The translations under genes and the position numbers were made by a program. The notes beneath the pieces are model-generated. The model made no database searches. It was not told where the DNA came from and saw only the letters and a program-made list of their open reading frames with translations. DNA of 64,000 bases, taken from Varroa destructor (lineage: Eukaryota; Arthropoda; Arachnida; Mesostigmata; Varroidae). Location of the stretch: assembly GCF_002443255.2 (NCBI RefSeq), contig NW_019211454.1, positions 53,448,118 through 53,512,117 of the forward strand, written 5' to 3'. Of the stretch, positions 1-13,848 are shown piece by piece; within the stretch, counting starts at the first letter, position 1, and every line of letters starts with the position of its first letter.

Positions 1-2901
1 GAGGCGAACGGATACAGCGAGATAGGGGACCTAGGGATCTTCCGAGGGCATGCATTAGCCGTACCATACATTTATGGAAGAAACCACGCCAGTTACGGTA
101 AAAGGCTAGGGGCTGAAAAGAGGCGGGGGAGAAAAAGCGATAGGCGTTGTGACGAATTTGATTGGCGTAGTGAGTCTATAATGCCAAGTACTTCAGCGCA
201 GTACATCTTTCCTTGCAATTTCTTGTCGGATACGGTTGTTACGCAGAAAGTACTTCCTCTGTAGAACTGCCTATTTCGTACAACAAGACAGACAGATAAA
301 GCAAACTTACAGTAGCATTTTTGGTCCTTAATCTGATCTACCAAGCAGGACATAGCGGTCAGTACCTAACAGCAACACAATTTAGGTGGAATTCAAACTG
401 GTATTGCCACGCAGCCTCTATATATATATATATATATCGACGTGTTCTTAATGGAGGCTGCAACAGTCGTGATGTAGGCAGACAAAAACCTCTGTCATTA
501 CTAGTGTGTCGCCACGTAAATCGCACGTCTAAACAACAGTGACATCCTACAAGAAATAGGCCGAGAAGGAGACAGCATTTTTTGGCTGCATTCCACTGTA
601 TCTGGATAGCAGCAGTGGTACACGTACGTAGGAGGCAACCCATGGGAGAATGCTGCAGTCCAAACGACAGATCGTCAAATCCGCTGTGTCGAACGTCGTC
701 CGTATTCGGATTGGCGACGCTTAAGAGAGCGATATATATAAACTTCTTCTTGAAATCAAGGAGATACTAACTCCTTGGAATTGAAAACAGGCCGAGATTG
801 GAGAAATGGATTGGATGTCCAACATGTTATTTGTTATGCGAATAGTAACAGTATAGGCTATTCCTCCGTTGTATTTGCTTTAAACATAACCACACCATGC
901 TGACCACCACATGACATATGGAAAAAATTCGTCTCTGAACCCTTCGGTAATGAAAAATTACATTTCATACGAAAGGGAATATTAATTTCTTCTACTGTAG
1001 ACTTTTATTTCTAAACATGTGTACAATCATTTGGGGCATTGTGAGAGATAGCGTAATCTTGCTCACTATTAAATTCGTTCGGAATAAATATCGTTCCAGG
1101 CAAGCGATCGCCTTGCCAAAAGCAACGTTGAAGGCAACATATTGAAAGCAGACGTACGTATCTATTTCCACAATTAGAATAGTCAGACGAAATATTACAG
1201 TGTGATAAAATCGTATGTTATACGAGTAGACTATTCTATAGAACTTAGAACTAATTTCGAATATAAAACCCTAATGAATTGTGCTTACTGCCATTCTTTG
1301 TTTTTACATCTGTATACAAAGCACGAAGTTTATTTATAATTTCTTTAAATTTAAAATTTATAATTATGCTTTGACATAGGAACAAAATAACTATTTTATT
1401 AGCTGTGTACACTTAAGCTGTCAAGAGCGACTACAGAGAAAGAGCACACACCCATCAAGACTTTTAATAGCTAGACTGGAATTCCCACAAAATACATCTT
1501 TAAAACTTAGCTAAAGCGATCAAATTATACAGTACCTCACGCGCTACTTCACTGACTGAGGGCTGACAATGACCTACGTATGTATCGCATTCGAGGTCAG
1601 CGATTGAATAAGTGATTTAGTTATTTCAAACCTGATTATGCCTCATTCAGCCTTGTCGTATGTAATCATTGCACGAGATCTCAAAGGAACGTTCGAGTGT
1701 CACAAATTCGATAGGTTTGCTGTGTGCGCCATCTGGCGGTAGGCACTCGATGCGAAGTTCATATTAAGATGATTTGCATACATTTTATCTAGTCACTTCA
1801 TAAACGCACGGTATTTACTGAATGAGCTGTGTTAGGAAATGTTTACGATGATGTTAGAGAGCTTTCCTCTGCACTTCGGACGTTTGTCAATTACCGAACA
1901 TTTGCTCTACGTACAACATCAATGATTGTATCTGATTTGTTAAAAGGCGAAGCATTACTTTCCCGATAGCATCACGTCATGAGCCACGTGCTCCTGAAAA
2001 GCGTGACGTTGGACCGTATTCAAAAATTAGCGTGAACGATGCGAATGTCGTAACCTCAAAAGCATAATGGTTCCTTTGTGTACATATACAGCCACTGTTC
2101 CAGCCAAATCATCGCCGGTCATAAATTAAACTGCGACGACTTTTCGATGTGGTCGCTTCTGTTGACATCGTTATTCGTTCCACGATGGTTATTTGTCGTT
2201 GTAGTCATGGTTCCTATTGCACAAATGGTATCTTCCTTTTCGTTTCGGCTGTTTCCACAAATTAGAGGCGAATGAACAACTCTCAAGTTTTTGGGCCGTC
2301 GATAGAAACGGCTAGTAGAGGCAGATCTAGCATTACTTACAGTAGACCTTTCTTATGTTCAGGTGGTTCCCCTTTCGAGAACCTTCTCTCTTTAGGTTCC
2401 TCGCTTTGTCGCTTGCGTTCGCTCTATGTCTGCTCGTTCTTCGGCAGTTCTGTTAGCGACGCTAGCAAGGGTCGCAGAAGCCGTCGATTCCATCTCATCC
2501 GCTGCTGCTAAAAGCCGTACCACTGCAAACTAACTGGCTGATGGCTAGACTCGGGCGATATGCTCCTATTGTTCTCCTTTTCCCTTTCTCTCTTCTGTTC
2601 ATCATCGCGCTTCTGTCTTGAAGAATGTAAAGTCTTATTTTAGACTTTAGGCTTATTAAAAAATCGCTTTTACCTCGCACTGCCAGATAGCTTCTGTGTG
2701 TCTAACTGTGGCAGTGCCAGAGGCAGCGGTTCTGTGCAAAATCCTTTGTTACCATCGTCGTTTTGTAGCGAACATATGTACAAGCGAACTGCGAGTAACT
2801 ATACAGATGATTAACAGCGGAAGGTTTCCCCTCTAACTAGCTCGTCTATCTAGGCTAAAAGGGGAAACATGAACGGATTACTTAACATTTATAGCGTAAG
2901 T

Positions 2902-2923
2902 ATAATATTATAAATAGGCCAAT
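2902..2923 (+). repeat. 22-bp dispersed repeat, copy 1
   Basis: This 22-bp AT-rich word ending TAGGCCAAT recurs exactly at 45588-45609. The flanks differ, so no larger element can be outlined. Confidence 0.6.
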
Positions 2924-3457
2924 AGTGAACAAGGATCACGAGAATCATGGTACTGGGCTCTAGACCCGGTCACGTGTACAGATAAAAAAGATTTAGAACG
3001 GAAACCTACCATGCGCATGGCATCACATTTAAGAGGTAAGATAACTGCTTCCTAAGTGTTTAGGTAGAGCGAAGCACTGTTGTACGTAAATATTGAACAC
3101 CCTCTATGCCATGTCGAAACGGAAGCAGAAAGAAACCAGGAATCGGCATATCTATCTCTTTAGGTAATATATTTAGTAGAGCAATTATAAGGGCCAAAAA
3201 GATGAGTATACAATGGGTGTGAATAAGATTTGACGTTGAGCTGCATTTCGTTGCCACCCAGTGCGCAGTCTATTTCTGGTGGTTTCATCAAAACTTAATG
3301 GAATCAATGCGCGTAACCGTATTAGTTACACAAAATATCTAACAATGATCGGCGAAAAAAGCAATTTGACTAAGTGCGGAGCGCAGTTACAACATATCTA
3401 GGAGATAATCAAGCTATCAGTACAAAACAGGCTGTCGCGTCAAGCCACTAAGACAGC

Positions 3458-3994
3458 ATGTCCAGCGGTCACCAGAACAAAAAATATAATAATTCAGCGC
3501 GTAGCACTGAAAATAAAGAGAAAGGGGCACCGCCACAGTATGAGCCGGTGACAACGAAGAATGGATCGCGAGCGACTGAAAAAAAGAATCCTCAGGCGTC
3601 TCCTTCTTCGTACAGGACTCCTTTTTTAAGACCGCCTTATGAGTCTTCCATTCTCTCGTCGTCTGCTTCGACCCTGTTTGTCAAGCGCTTGCACATTTTG
3701 TGCGCGCGGCTTTTCGAAAAAACTGCAAACACTTCCCCATTTCTATCGCTTTGGATTCCTGCTCCCGTTAACGAAGGAAAGGATGCAACCCAAAGCGAAA
3801 AAAAATTACGAAAAAGAAAGCAGAATGTAAAAAAGAAAAGGTCGTCATTGGCGTGCGAGCGCACGAATGAGCTACAGAACTATAGCCGCCGGCTAAACAA
3901 TGAGTTTTACAGATTTAACGCAGGAAATTCACCGTTTCCTGCTACAAGGAAGAGCGGAGCGTCAACGGCAGCGAGAGAGAGTGACAACGTCTAG
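3458..3994 (+). CDS. Unassigned Lys/Ser-rich ORF
   Basis: The ORF has 178 codons from an ATG with A at -3. The predicted protein is Ser/Asn/Lys-rich, with a basic run (KKLRKRKQNVKKKR, about residues 117-130) that resembles a nuclear localisation signal, but has no known domain. No splice context or neighbouring coding exon supports it. It could be a chance ORF; its low-complexity composition argues for caution. Confidence 0.15.
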   Translation: MSSGHQNKKYNNSARSTENKEKGAPPQYEPVTTKNGSRATEKKNPQASPSSYRTPFLRPPYESSILSSSASTLFVKRLHILCARLFEKTANTSPFLSLWIPAPVNEGKDATQSEKKLRKRKQNVKKKRSSLACERTNELQNYSRRLNNEFYRFNAGNSPFPATRKSGASTAARESDNV

Positions 3995-6900
3995 AAGCTG
4001 GCGCTGCTAATGGCAAGCGTTAGTGCCATATTAAGGCAAAGCTAAGATGTCAGTTTCCCTTCCAGTTACATCCAGCCACCATCCTTTGTCCAATAACATC
4101 TCTATTCAAACAGCAGCAGTGGTAATGCCAAAAGAGTGTTAGTTTTAAGTTACGTTATCTGCTGCTGACTCTGTAGCGTTCGCTCCCCGTGGGTGTTTCT
4201 CGCCACGTAAAACTCGCTCTTATATCAATAGATCATATATAGCGATAGCCTTAACGACCGGTTCTTTTTTCTTCACTTTTCATCTCAGCACCCTGTTCGT
4301 CAACTGGCAGCTTTTAGCACAGTTTTCTTCTCTAGCTGTGCTAAACGAATGATATGAAACATCAAAGTCGAACTCGAAAGCGACTTTCTCGCTGGTTTGA
4401 AACAAGTAATATTAAATGCTCTCACTAAAAAATATTGAAGGCCGGATCACAAACGTTTTACATCAATAAGAGCGTTCAGTGGCCATCAGATGTACTTAAT
4501 GTATCGTGTTAGACAATACTAAGGGACAAATCACCATGTATGCATATTCTAATCATGAGACATGCACATACAACAAATGTTCTCTATTTCTCTCTCTAAT
4601 ACTTCTGATAGAAGTTTTCGCGCTGCTAACCCGAACGGGCTATTATCGCAATCACTGCCCAACCATGGTATCTTGCTGGCCTGTGAAGTTTGTACTGTTA
4701 TAATATGGACGCCAGTACCTTGTATAGTCGCGATCCTTGTTCCATAAGAGCGTCCCCCGAAACCAGATTTGTATGAACATATGTTTATGTACTTGAGGAC
4801 GATATATTATTACGATTACTATATCGGTTCTTTTGTTTCTAGAAACTCAACATATAGGAACTTTAAGTGGCTGCCGAACAGAGTATCCGGTTGCTCTTTT
4901 CGCACGCAACAATGCGTCATGATGCTATATACCTTCGGAGGTAAAGTCGCTCGTAAGGGTTTATACTCAGTCGATTTACCTTGCATCAGTTTGTCCTTTA
5001 AGTAGCAAGACTCCAAGCATTTATACGTTTACCTTGAACCAGGCACGTGTGATTTTTCTCTCTGTTCTTATACACTTCCGAGTGCCCCAAAGCTTTCCAA
5101 ACTTTGCCCATATGAAAAGTTTTGCGGCTGGCCACGGGATGTCCCGTTTTGGAGAGATAAATAAGCGCTCTTCCGTGTCCATAAGGCCTTTTATATCGCC
5201 TATAGCAAAGATGGCAATGATCGCGAGTGGAGTTAAAAGGGGAAGACTTGACCATCCTACTATGCCCCCATAATTCTTTCTCTGTAACTAGCTCCTTATG
5301 CGGCAATTCATCCCGAGCCCTGGAGCCAACTTATATCACTGCGTCTGCATGGTAATGTCCTCCAATGCAAGGTGCAGGTATTATTATGGTAGTAGGCCGT
5401 CCTTGGCTGGTTATCTGAAGAAGACCGCTTCAGAAAATACTATGCGATTTACGTCTAGCTGGAAATAATTTCCTTATAAATCACAGAGCGAAGATCGTTA
5501 AGGAACTCTGTCCTGTATCAGACCCGACAAGAGCTCCAGCGCCTGATGACCTGTCTCGGAAAGTGAGGTTTTTTTGCATGACTGATGCATGCTTATTGCG
5601 GAGAGAGCGTAGAAAATCTGCGAGATATTGTACTTGTGTTCCGTGAAATGTATGAATCATAATTTAAAATAGCTTTGCAAGTCACACTTACCAAAGCAAA
5701 GATTCAAAAGGTAACTTCTTGCTGTTCTGCTTCGATTTGCATATTATACATTTAGTAAAATGCTATTAGAGAACCTGCGTGGAGCACAATTTATGTAAGC
5801 GAAGTTAAAATTAATTACCTGACTTACTAATTGTAGTTATCTTAAAACTTGACTTGTGAAATAAAGGATTAAAAAACGCAATTTTTATTGGAGGTCTAAT
5901 TCCTATTCTAGGTGAGGGAGTTCTCTAAAAAATTAAAAAAAAGCTCGCAGAAAACTTCATTAATAGCATCTATAATCATACCCAAATTCAAACCCTTTCT
6001 AACAACTATTGGATGTTACTTTTTATTAATGCTTCTGGAGCCATCATTAATAAAAATTCACCAAAGGTATTAATAATGTAAAATGTATTTTACCAAAAGA
6101 TGCAAATAAGGTTTAAATGAATTAACAAGTCATGTTTCTATCTGTTCTTCAGCCAAACATATTGTCTACCTGTAGGCATTAAACGAGCGGCAAGTTCATT
6201 ATGCGTTTATACATATACGCTAGTAGGAGCTTCGACAAAAAAGTATAATCGATAGTGTGCTACCACCGTTAGTGTAAAGAGGACCCGGGGACGAGTGATT
6301 TCTAATAGAAATTGGATTAGATGATGCTGGGCATTTTAAAAGAGATACCTGTTTTAAGACAGGGTCCTTAAAGGGGTTTTGAACCAAAGGTGACGAAGAA
6401 CACAATGCGCGGCAGTCAGTTGACCTGCGAGTACCTATTCGCGTTCTACGAACCCGCACTGCCATAATATCCGAATAGCCGGCGAAGCAATTTCAGTGCT
6501 GTTACACTCACGAGAGCTCTTGTTACTGCTGCCTCCAGAGTTGTTACTTATGGCAGGGCTGTGGACTTACGAACTGTCTGAGGAAGAAAGTGAATGAAAA
6601 AAGAAGTGAGTGGAAAAGGGCAAACCAATAGGCAAGCGAACGAGAACTGTCTTTCCATCAACCAAAATGTTTCCATTTTTGTTGAGACGGAGGTGTTTGT
6701 TTAGTTTCCTGGCTGTGTCTGGACAAGGACAGGAGAAGGCCAAGTCGGGCACGTATTATGGAAAGAATGAAAAAGAAGGAAGCATAGAAGCGACAGGCGA
6801 CAGAAGGTCAAGGTTTAGGAAAGCGCCGTTGATGTGAAGAGGTAGGGATGACAAATACGAAAACGAAAATGAAAGAAAAAACGCAAAAGGTGAACAAGCT

Positions 6901-7115
6901 GGAATGTCAGGAAAATAACGGGAACATGATCGAAAAGTGAGTACGCCTCAAGTCTGACAATTTAGTAAAGTACTTTAACTTATCTTTACCAACAAATATG
7001 CTTACACGTAAAGACATGCGCGCATGTCACTTGTTTTAGAGAACCTACAGTGATTGCAAAACCATATAAAACGATAAATTGATCCTTTGTTGTGAGAGAA
7101 AAGAGATGAACGGAG

Positions 7116-7181
7116 ATTTTCATAGTGTTCCCGCATAGGAAGCGCACAGAACGTGTTTCTATGCGGGAACGCTATGAAAAT
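7116..7181. repeat. 26-bp foldback hairpin
   Basis: Arms 7116-7141 and 7156-7181 are inverted complements with two differences, both G-U wobbles if the plus strand is transcribed. The loop is 14 nt and can form a further 3-bp stem. The size and shape resemble a microRNA precursor or a small foldback element. Confidence 0.6.
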
Positions 7182-10100
7182 GTATACTCATACGTTTTTT
7201 GATGAAAGTGGAGAAGTGATATGAAAAAAGCTATTGTAATTAATAACGGAAAACGAGCCTGTTGAATTACCGTTAGCTATGTGTTAAAGAAATACACGAG
7301 CCGCAGTTGATCGCATGGAACGCGGCTATATCTAACACGAAGCTAGGACTGGATTATTATATGGATTAGAATACTCATATATAACAGTGCGAAAAAGGGC
7401 GCGGTAAAATATAGTAAATGCCGTGTGGGCGTCCAGCCTATAAAACTAATTTACACTGATGTCAGACCTCTCAATACGATACTAAGATATATGCGTTGCC
7501 AGTATATTATAAATTCAGCATAAAATGGCTCTATGCAGTGTATAAATATCCTTCAACGGCGCGAGCAAAGGTGAGACATCTTTATAATACTGAATAGTGT
7601 TTCCCAATGTATATTATAATTGTGTTTAACGAATTTGCTCTGGTCCGAAAATGAAACGTAGTGCCTGATATGTGCAATGTTTCAAGACTGTCGACAATTC
7701 CATCTTGGAACTTTAACGTTGGCAGGTTACGACTAAAGCACTGATCGTAGATAACACCTGCAATCTGCCTTTCTTCAAACTGCGTTTCCTTTCATTTCCG
7801 AGTATTTCTATTTCTACACCGCAGCACTAACTAGTCGTCTAGACTTGTACCTACATATGTATGCATTACCAAAATATTTCTCAAATTTTCATTTGTGCTT
7901 CCGGCTGACAACGGTAGGCGCACTGACTCCATTTGGCGTGAAGCCGTACAACCGTTTTTCCACACATTAACTTCCCAGAGCAGTTTCCACTGTTTTTCGG
8001 AGTTACGATGAGGCTGTCGTTTAATAAACGGAAGCGAAAAACTAGCAGGCAGAAATGAGGACGTCAAGAAATTTGACGCGCCAGCACGTATCAGTCGGGC
8101 CCTCTTCTGCAACGTCTTTTTCCAGTCATTCAAGCACAATCCCTAATTTCAAAATTCTGCGCAAAGTGACTTACAATCAAATGTACAGCAGCAACAAAAG
8201 CAGCCAATGTAAGCACAGCTAGGGAAGATGAGGCCAGGCATGCGGGACGACTCGTACGGTTGCTATGCTCTAGAAGCAATGCAATGTCGCAGGCCAACGA
8301 CACATGCCATACTAACATCTCCCCGAGCATCGGAAAGGATCGACTTCGCCAGCAAAAACGCTACGGCAATTCAAGCTCGCGGCGGAGTTGCATAGTCTTG
8401 AGCTCGTCGTTGTTCGCTCGCCGCAACGCTGACGGCGCCGTCAAGCTATGCTCTCAAAAGAAGTCCAACATATCATTTAGGCATCGTCGCCTTCGTTTAG
8501 TTGTTGTCGTCGACGCACTTGCCCAATCTGTTCTCATCACGAACACTTTTCACTGATAAGCGTAAAGCCTGTCTTTTTTTGCACCTTCACACCTAAGCTA
8601 AATGTACTTCACGTAAGCTAGGTAAGTCCTTATGGACGAGTTCGCTTTGTTTGCTATTCATCTCTGTAGCGTGGCGAGGCGTCCAGAATTTCACTAGGAG
8701 TAAACACTGCCTTAGTTTTCGGCCATGTCGTAAAACGCGTGTATCTAGCGGATTTGTCTGCCACTACCAATTTAAACCTTTAATTCTTCAATGATTGCAC
8801 CTGAAAGATGACTAGGCATAAGCGAACAGCAATTGCGAAAAAGTCTTTGCACATTACCCTAGCCTGGTGCTGCGGCCCTTATTTGCTGATGTTATTCCAA
8901 CGGATCGTTCTTTTTGCTTACCCAAAACCGCCAGATAAATAGTAGCGCTTCGTTTCTTGTTGGTCATCGTTTTTCTATTGGCAGTGGTGCCAGACTGTAG
9001 ACCCATTCTCTTCTTCTCTCTCTTTATAAATATACATACATATATATGTATATACCACTGCTTTCACACTCTTTTTTTGTAATAACGGTAGTTAACGGCG
9101 ACCTCATCCAATAGTATCTCATTTCTCAGGCAGTTAATCCCTTATGTTTCCAGACTACTTTTCCTCTCTGGGTTCTCAACATCAGCTGCCCCAGTGTGCT
9201 GCTGCCACTGCGATCATTCTTTGTAATAGATTGATGCATCGCCACAAACGGAGCGATTGACCGGGAGGGAAAGGGGCCGGTTTTGCGTATTGTCGATAAG
9301 TGTTCCTTGCCCTTTGTTCTCTTTTGCCACCCTTCTCCTACTTTTACCATGGAAAGTTACTATACGTCTGGCCTACGTAGAACATACCGTTCTTGCGACC
9401 GACTGGTCGTTCGAGTATTGTCTGTCGTCTTTTTAACTTCAGTCTTTCCATCGCATCGTTTGAGCAGTCTCATAGAAGGAAGTCATTAGAAACGCTCATT
9501 CACTGTGTTCTGCTTACTATCCTTCAGGATTCCATCGGACCCCTATTGGTGGGTCTGTGCATATTGTAGCGGCTAGAAAAATTGCTGCCTCTCGTTTTCC
9601 GATTCGCTTGTATTCGTCGTCATGTCGTTGATGGCGGGCATCACTGCAGTCATTGGACGACAGCCAGAAAGAATAAGTAAGGCGGAAAATGTCATGGAAG
9701 GTAACAAGGGATGAACGAAACATACCGAACCTTGGCATCCATGAATCCTGTCGAACCTGAAGCTTGACAAAAACAACATTCTGAACATGAGTCGGTAATT
9801 TCCCTCAACAGGTACTCATTTGAAAATAACCATGATGATAGTCATTTTTATTTTTTACTGCTTCTTATGACGTTGCAAGGCCATGTTATTTGTTATGTTT
9901 ACGAAGAAGTGAAATTATCTGATCTAGACTGCGAACATCATGTATTATCACGTTATTCGAATATAGTGGTATACATGATCGTGCATGTTCTAGACCTTTA
10001 TCAAGTGGTAGAAATTTTTCCTTCACGAAACCGTTTTTAAATCGTTATAAATTTATCGTAGGAGCTTGACTGAAGCTTTTTGTCTAAAAAACATTTTTTA

Positions 10101-13100
10101 CTCATTCTTAGTTAAAAATGTAGACAGCGTGTCTTTATTGACTAACAAATACTATGACGAAAAAACGCTAACTGGCTTGAATCTTGTACCCACTGTCATT
10201 TTAGCATTCAATACTCGAAGACGAATGGCGTCACACATAGATTACCCGGACATGAATAATCCAAATGCAAAAGAGGCTCTGCTAGGGTCATCTAATTCAC
10301 TGCTTTGTTCGATATTGTCACACTCATTGTTTCTACTACTATATATCAAGCCGCTGCATTTTATATTGAGGGATTCATGTTTTGAGCTTGGTCTATTGAA
10401 AGCGCTAAATCTATGGAATGTCGTGCTCTTCCCTCGCTCCATGTTTACCAAGCATCCAGCGACCTCGGTCTTGACCTTATCGTACCGTATCGTTGTTTTT
10501 GTTTCCCCTTGTCACGAAGCCTCTAAGCCATTCTTTTCAGTCTTCTCTGCAGCCACTCTGCATACCTACCCAGCCAACCGCCAGGTCCAATATTTGTCTT
10601 CCAGTTCACGCTCCTCGTCGCTCGTTCCTTTCACGCTTACTCCACTTTCTACTTCGGTCAGGAACAGACTCGAGGCTGACCTGCCCAGCAACATCAGCCT
10701 CTCTCTAAACCTCATTTAGAAGAGCAGCAGCATCTATCGTGGTTCGCCCAAATGCTTACCACAACCTCGCCTTATTCACATTCTCTGGCGCGTTTTCCTC
10801 AACATTGTCAGAACAAGGAAACCATGATTATAAATGGTGATTGTGATGATGATTTTTTGAACCTGGCATCGTTCTTTGTAGAGATTCAGATCAGGCATGC
10901 GGAAAAAAAGCAGGGCTGGGTTGCACCAGCGGTGAATTGAGGAAACATTTGAACTTAGCGCCGCGGCACCAATGCTCCAACCACTGCTGTTGCTAGTCGC
11001 GTTTGCTCGCTTACTCGTCGTTCGCTTCTGGGTCGTTTGTCCATCGCGAGGACAACGCCATCTCCACCAATAGGCTCCACCCATGCGCCTGCAGCGCTAC
11101 TCAACACGGTAGTAATGCGTGGGTCGGCGTATATGTATATATATATTCATATATATATATTCAAAGTCGGGAAAAAGGAGATCCTAGAGTAGTGGGAGGA
11201 GGTAAAGACAGAATCAAGGAAAGATTTCGGCTGCAATCGCCGCGCCGTGGCCGCTGTGTACCCGAGGGGCAATGGCGACGGCTGTAGTTGGCTATCATAA
11301 GAAAGGACGACGACGAAGAGGAATGGATAGATCGATTGCTGCGCATTGGTCCTGCCAAGCTGTTCTATTCGGCTGGAAAGAGTCTAAAAACAGGGGCGTG
11401 GTTAGAAAAACGGTACCTGAGAAATGAAGAAGCACTCCCTATACTCTAGGTTTCAGCTTTTGCTGTCTTTGGCTGCTGCTGCTGCTTGGAGATATATAGG
11501 CTCACAAGGTAGTTCTTCTAAGTAGAGTCACAGTTTCACAGATGTGAGCACGTAGAGAGGCAAGCACGAATCCTATAAACTCCTTCAGCTTTTTCTCTGA
11601 TAAAAATAGAAAGATATACATTAAAAAGGAAATAATAGAAAGCGAGAGTGAAGGACAATGAAGGGGGGAGAAATTTCGTGTGCGTTGAGACAATCGATGG
11701 CTAGCCATCCAATCAAACTGATTCCAAATCAGCTGCCCGCGACGGTTCTAATTGCCGCCACCCGTTTATCCATGGACAACCCTTCCAAATAAGAACTGTT
11801 TTTGGTGGCGACTGGCGGGACTCGGCCAGAATGTAGTTCACCTCATAGTGCTCGTTCTTCATTTGCTAAATAAATTCAGTGTTAAGCCTAATATAAGGAC
11901 TAAATAAATCCAACGTTTTTTTTAGTTTCGACACCGCTGTTCTTAAACGCAAATTTTATGTATATAAATACAAACAAAACTTATAATATGTTACATTAAA
12001 AGTGGTCGGTTTAAATTATGTTCTTGATTAAGGAAGCAGCCGGTAGCGAACGAGCTCGGATGAATGTGCGAATGTTGAAGGTAGAGATGCTTATTTTAAT
12101 GGTGAGATTTGCAGACGAAAGGTGCTGCTTTAGCGGAGAATACAGAGAGGCTTTAAAAGAATCGGGGTGCATGTTTGGACAAGCTCATTTTTTAACCCAC
12201 GAGAGCTGTGGGTTCCGAGTCGATGTCGACGCAATGATCATCTAGTATTTTTAACAATTTATGTGTAACACGCTTTGAAAAGGAAAATTTCTTTGAAAGC
12301 CAGTACGAACATTGTGATTGAGAATGAATTCAAAGATTTCGTAATATTATCGATAAAGCTGTAATTCTATCAACAATATAGCACTATAATATTCGAAAAT
12401 ACCGCTAAAAACCAGATAAGACCAAAAGGTTTACGTTGGCAAAATACCAAAGCGTTATGATATTGATCCTTCCTCTTTTTCTGGACTTGTGCAAGTCCGT
12501 CTTCCGCTTCGTGTTCTCACCACAACTATACAGATGTATACAGAGTGGCTTGCCAATCGCTGGATGATGGCGAACATCTAAGCCGTTTTATGAACTAAAC
12601 CAAAAATGTCGGCGCAATGGTACGCCCTCGGGCCAAACGGTGGATGTCTGTGCTTGTATGTTCGTGTCGCTGTATTTCATCGTAGTGCCAATGTCTCGTT
12701 GGGCATGTCAAGCAGATGAGTAACAGGCCGACTGTGAACTAGTAGATGTTGCAGCATAACGGCGGCACTAGGAGCATGTAGGAGAAAAGGAAGGGGAAGA
12801 AATTGCATCGACATCGTCCCTCTTGTCGCACGTCCTCCGGCCTGCACTTGGCTGACAGTCACAGTAGTAGCTCCGTAGGTTTTCTAACAGAGTTGGCCCG
12901 TTTGGCCTGCCTACACAGTCGTTCACACACCAGCAGACGCTGGGAATAGCGTTAGAGCTGTCGAACGGCAGATTATACGTATCACCGCTGCTATTACTAT
13001 TACCTCTGCCGTAGATGGAAAAATAACATTTGTGCTCTTTCACTTCGTTGTCACTTAACGACCGTGCGAGTGCAAGTCGGGGGTCGCTGCTGTAGCCGAG

Positions 13101-13790
13101 GGACCACCACCGCTCGAACGGAGGCGATGACGGTCTATTAAAAGTACCTGGGGCCTGACCTTGTGCTTGTTTCCAAACTCCACATTACAAATTGCTGTAA
13201 CTTTCTTTCTTCTTCGCTCTCATGACGCGCTCCCATCGTGCGCGAACGTTTGAGAAAAGGAAGCAAATAAAACTCCTCGGCCACCTGGTTGGGCAGCGCG
13301 GAAACCCTCTGTGTTGGTGTCAACAAGCGACATTTGTTGCTGGTTACCCGGCTTGAGGAACTCTGACGTCGCGCTATGGTGCCATTCGTCACCAGCAGAC
13401 GCGAGTCTCTGATCATCATAGCTGTGACCATTCAGGTTCGACGGCGGCAGTGGCGACGATGTAGGGCGACGGGAGTTTCTGACAAGCTGACGTCGGCTTA
13501 GACCGACAAAGGCATCTATGGACTGAAAGAAAAGACCGAGGAAGTATAGGCATATAAGTAAAACAACAACGTTTCAGCAAGGTAAGCCCTTCAGATCTAC
13601 CGATTTTGAAATATAGTGCAGCACCCAGCAGCGCCAGGACCCAGTCAGCGACTAACTAAAAATCAGATTTGTAGACCGAATGCTAAAGATCGGATAAGAA
13701 ATAAAGACGGCCACGCACATACACAAAGCATATGATTTCCAATCATCTTTAGGACGCATGGGTGTATTTTTGTTGGATCTGACGTTAATT
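7182..13790. other. Intergenic, no supported gene
   Basis: The sequence is mixed GC with several chance ORFs. The longest open frame (10066-10719, 217 codons) begins at TTG, not ATG, and encodes a Leu/Ser-rich sequence with no recognised motif. TA-rich microsatellite patches lie near 9028-9053 and 11130-11160. Confidence 0.6.
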
Positions 13791-13791
13791 T

Positions 13792-13844
<53 letters not shown>

Positions 13845-13848
13845 ATAT
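13792..13848. repeat. AT dinucleotide microsatellite
   Basis: An almost pure AT repeat with a 42-nt uninterrupted core (13801-13842), the longest simple repeat in the window. Confidence 0.95.

Larger units (their letters stand above)
1..7115. other. Intergenic, no supported gene
   Basis: AT-rich sequence with stop-dense frames. It holds a short TA run at 420-437, one copy of a 22-bp repeat at 2902-2923 and one ATG-initiated 178-codon ORF at 3458-3994. No RNA gene or transposon end was recognised. Confidence 0.6.

Noticed and set aside
10066..10719. 217-codon open frame, the longest in the window
   Set aside because: It starts at TTG, has Leu/Ser-rich composition with no motif, and has no splice or neighbour support. 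It is best explained as a chance frame.
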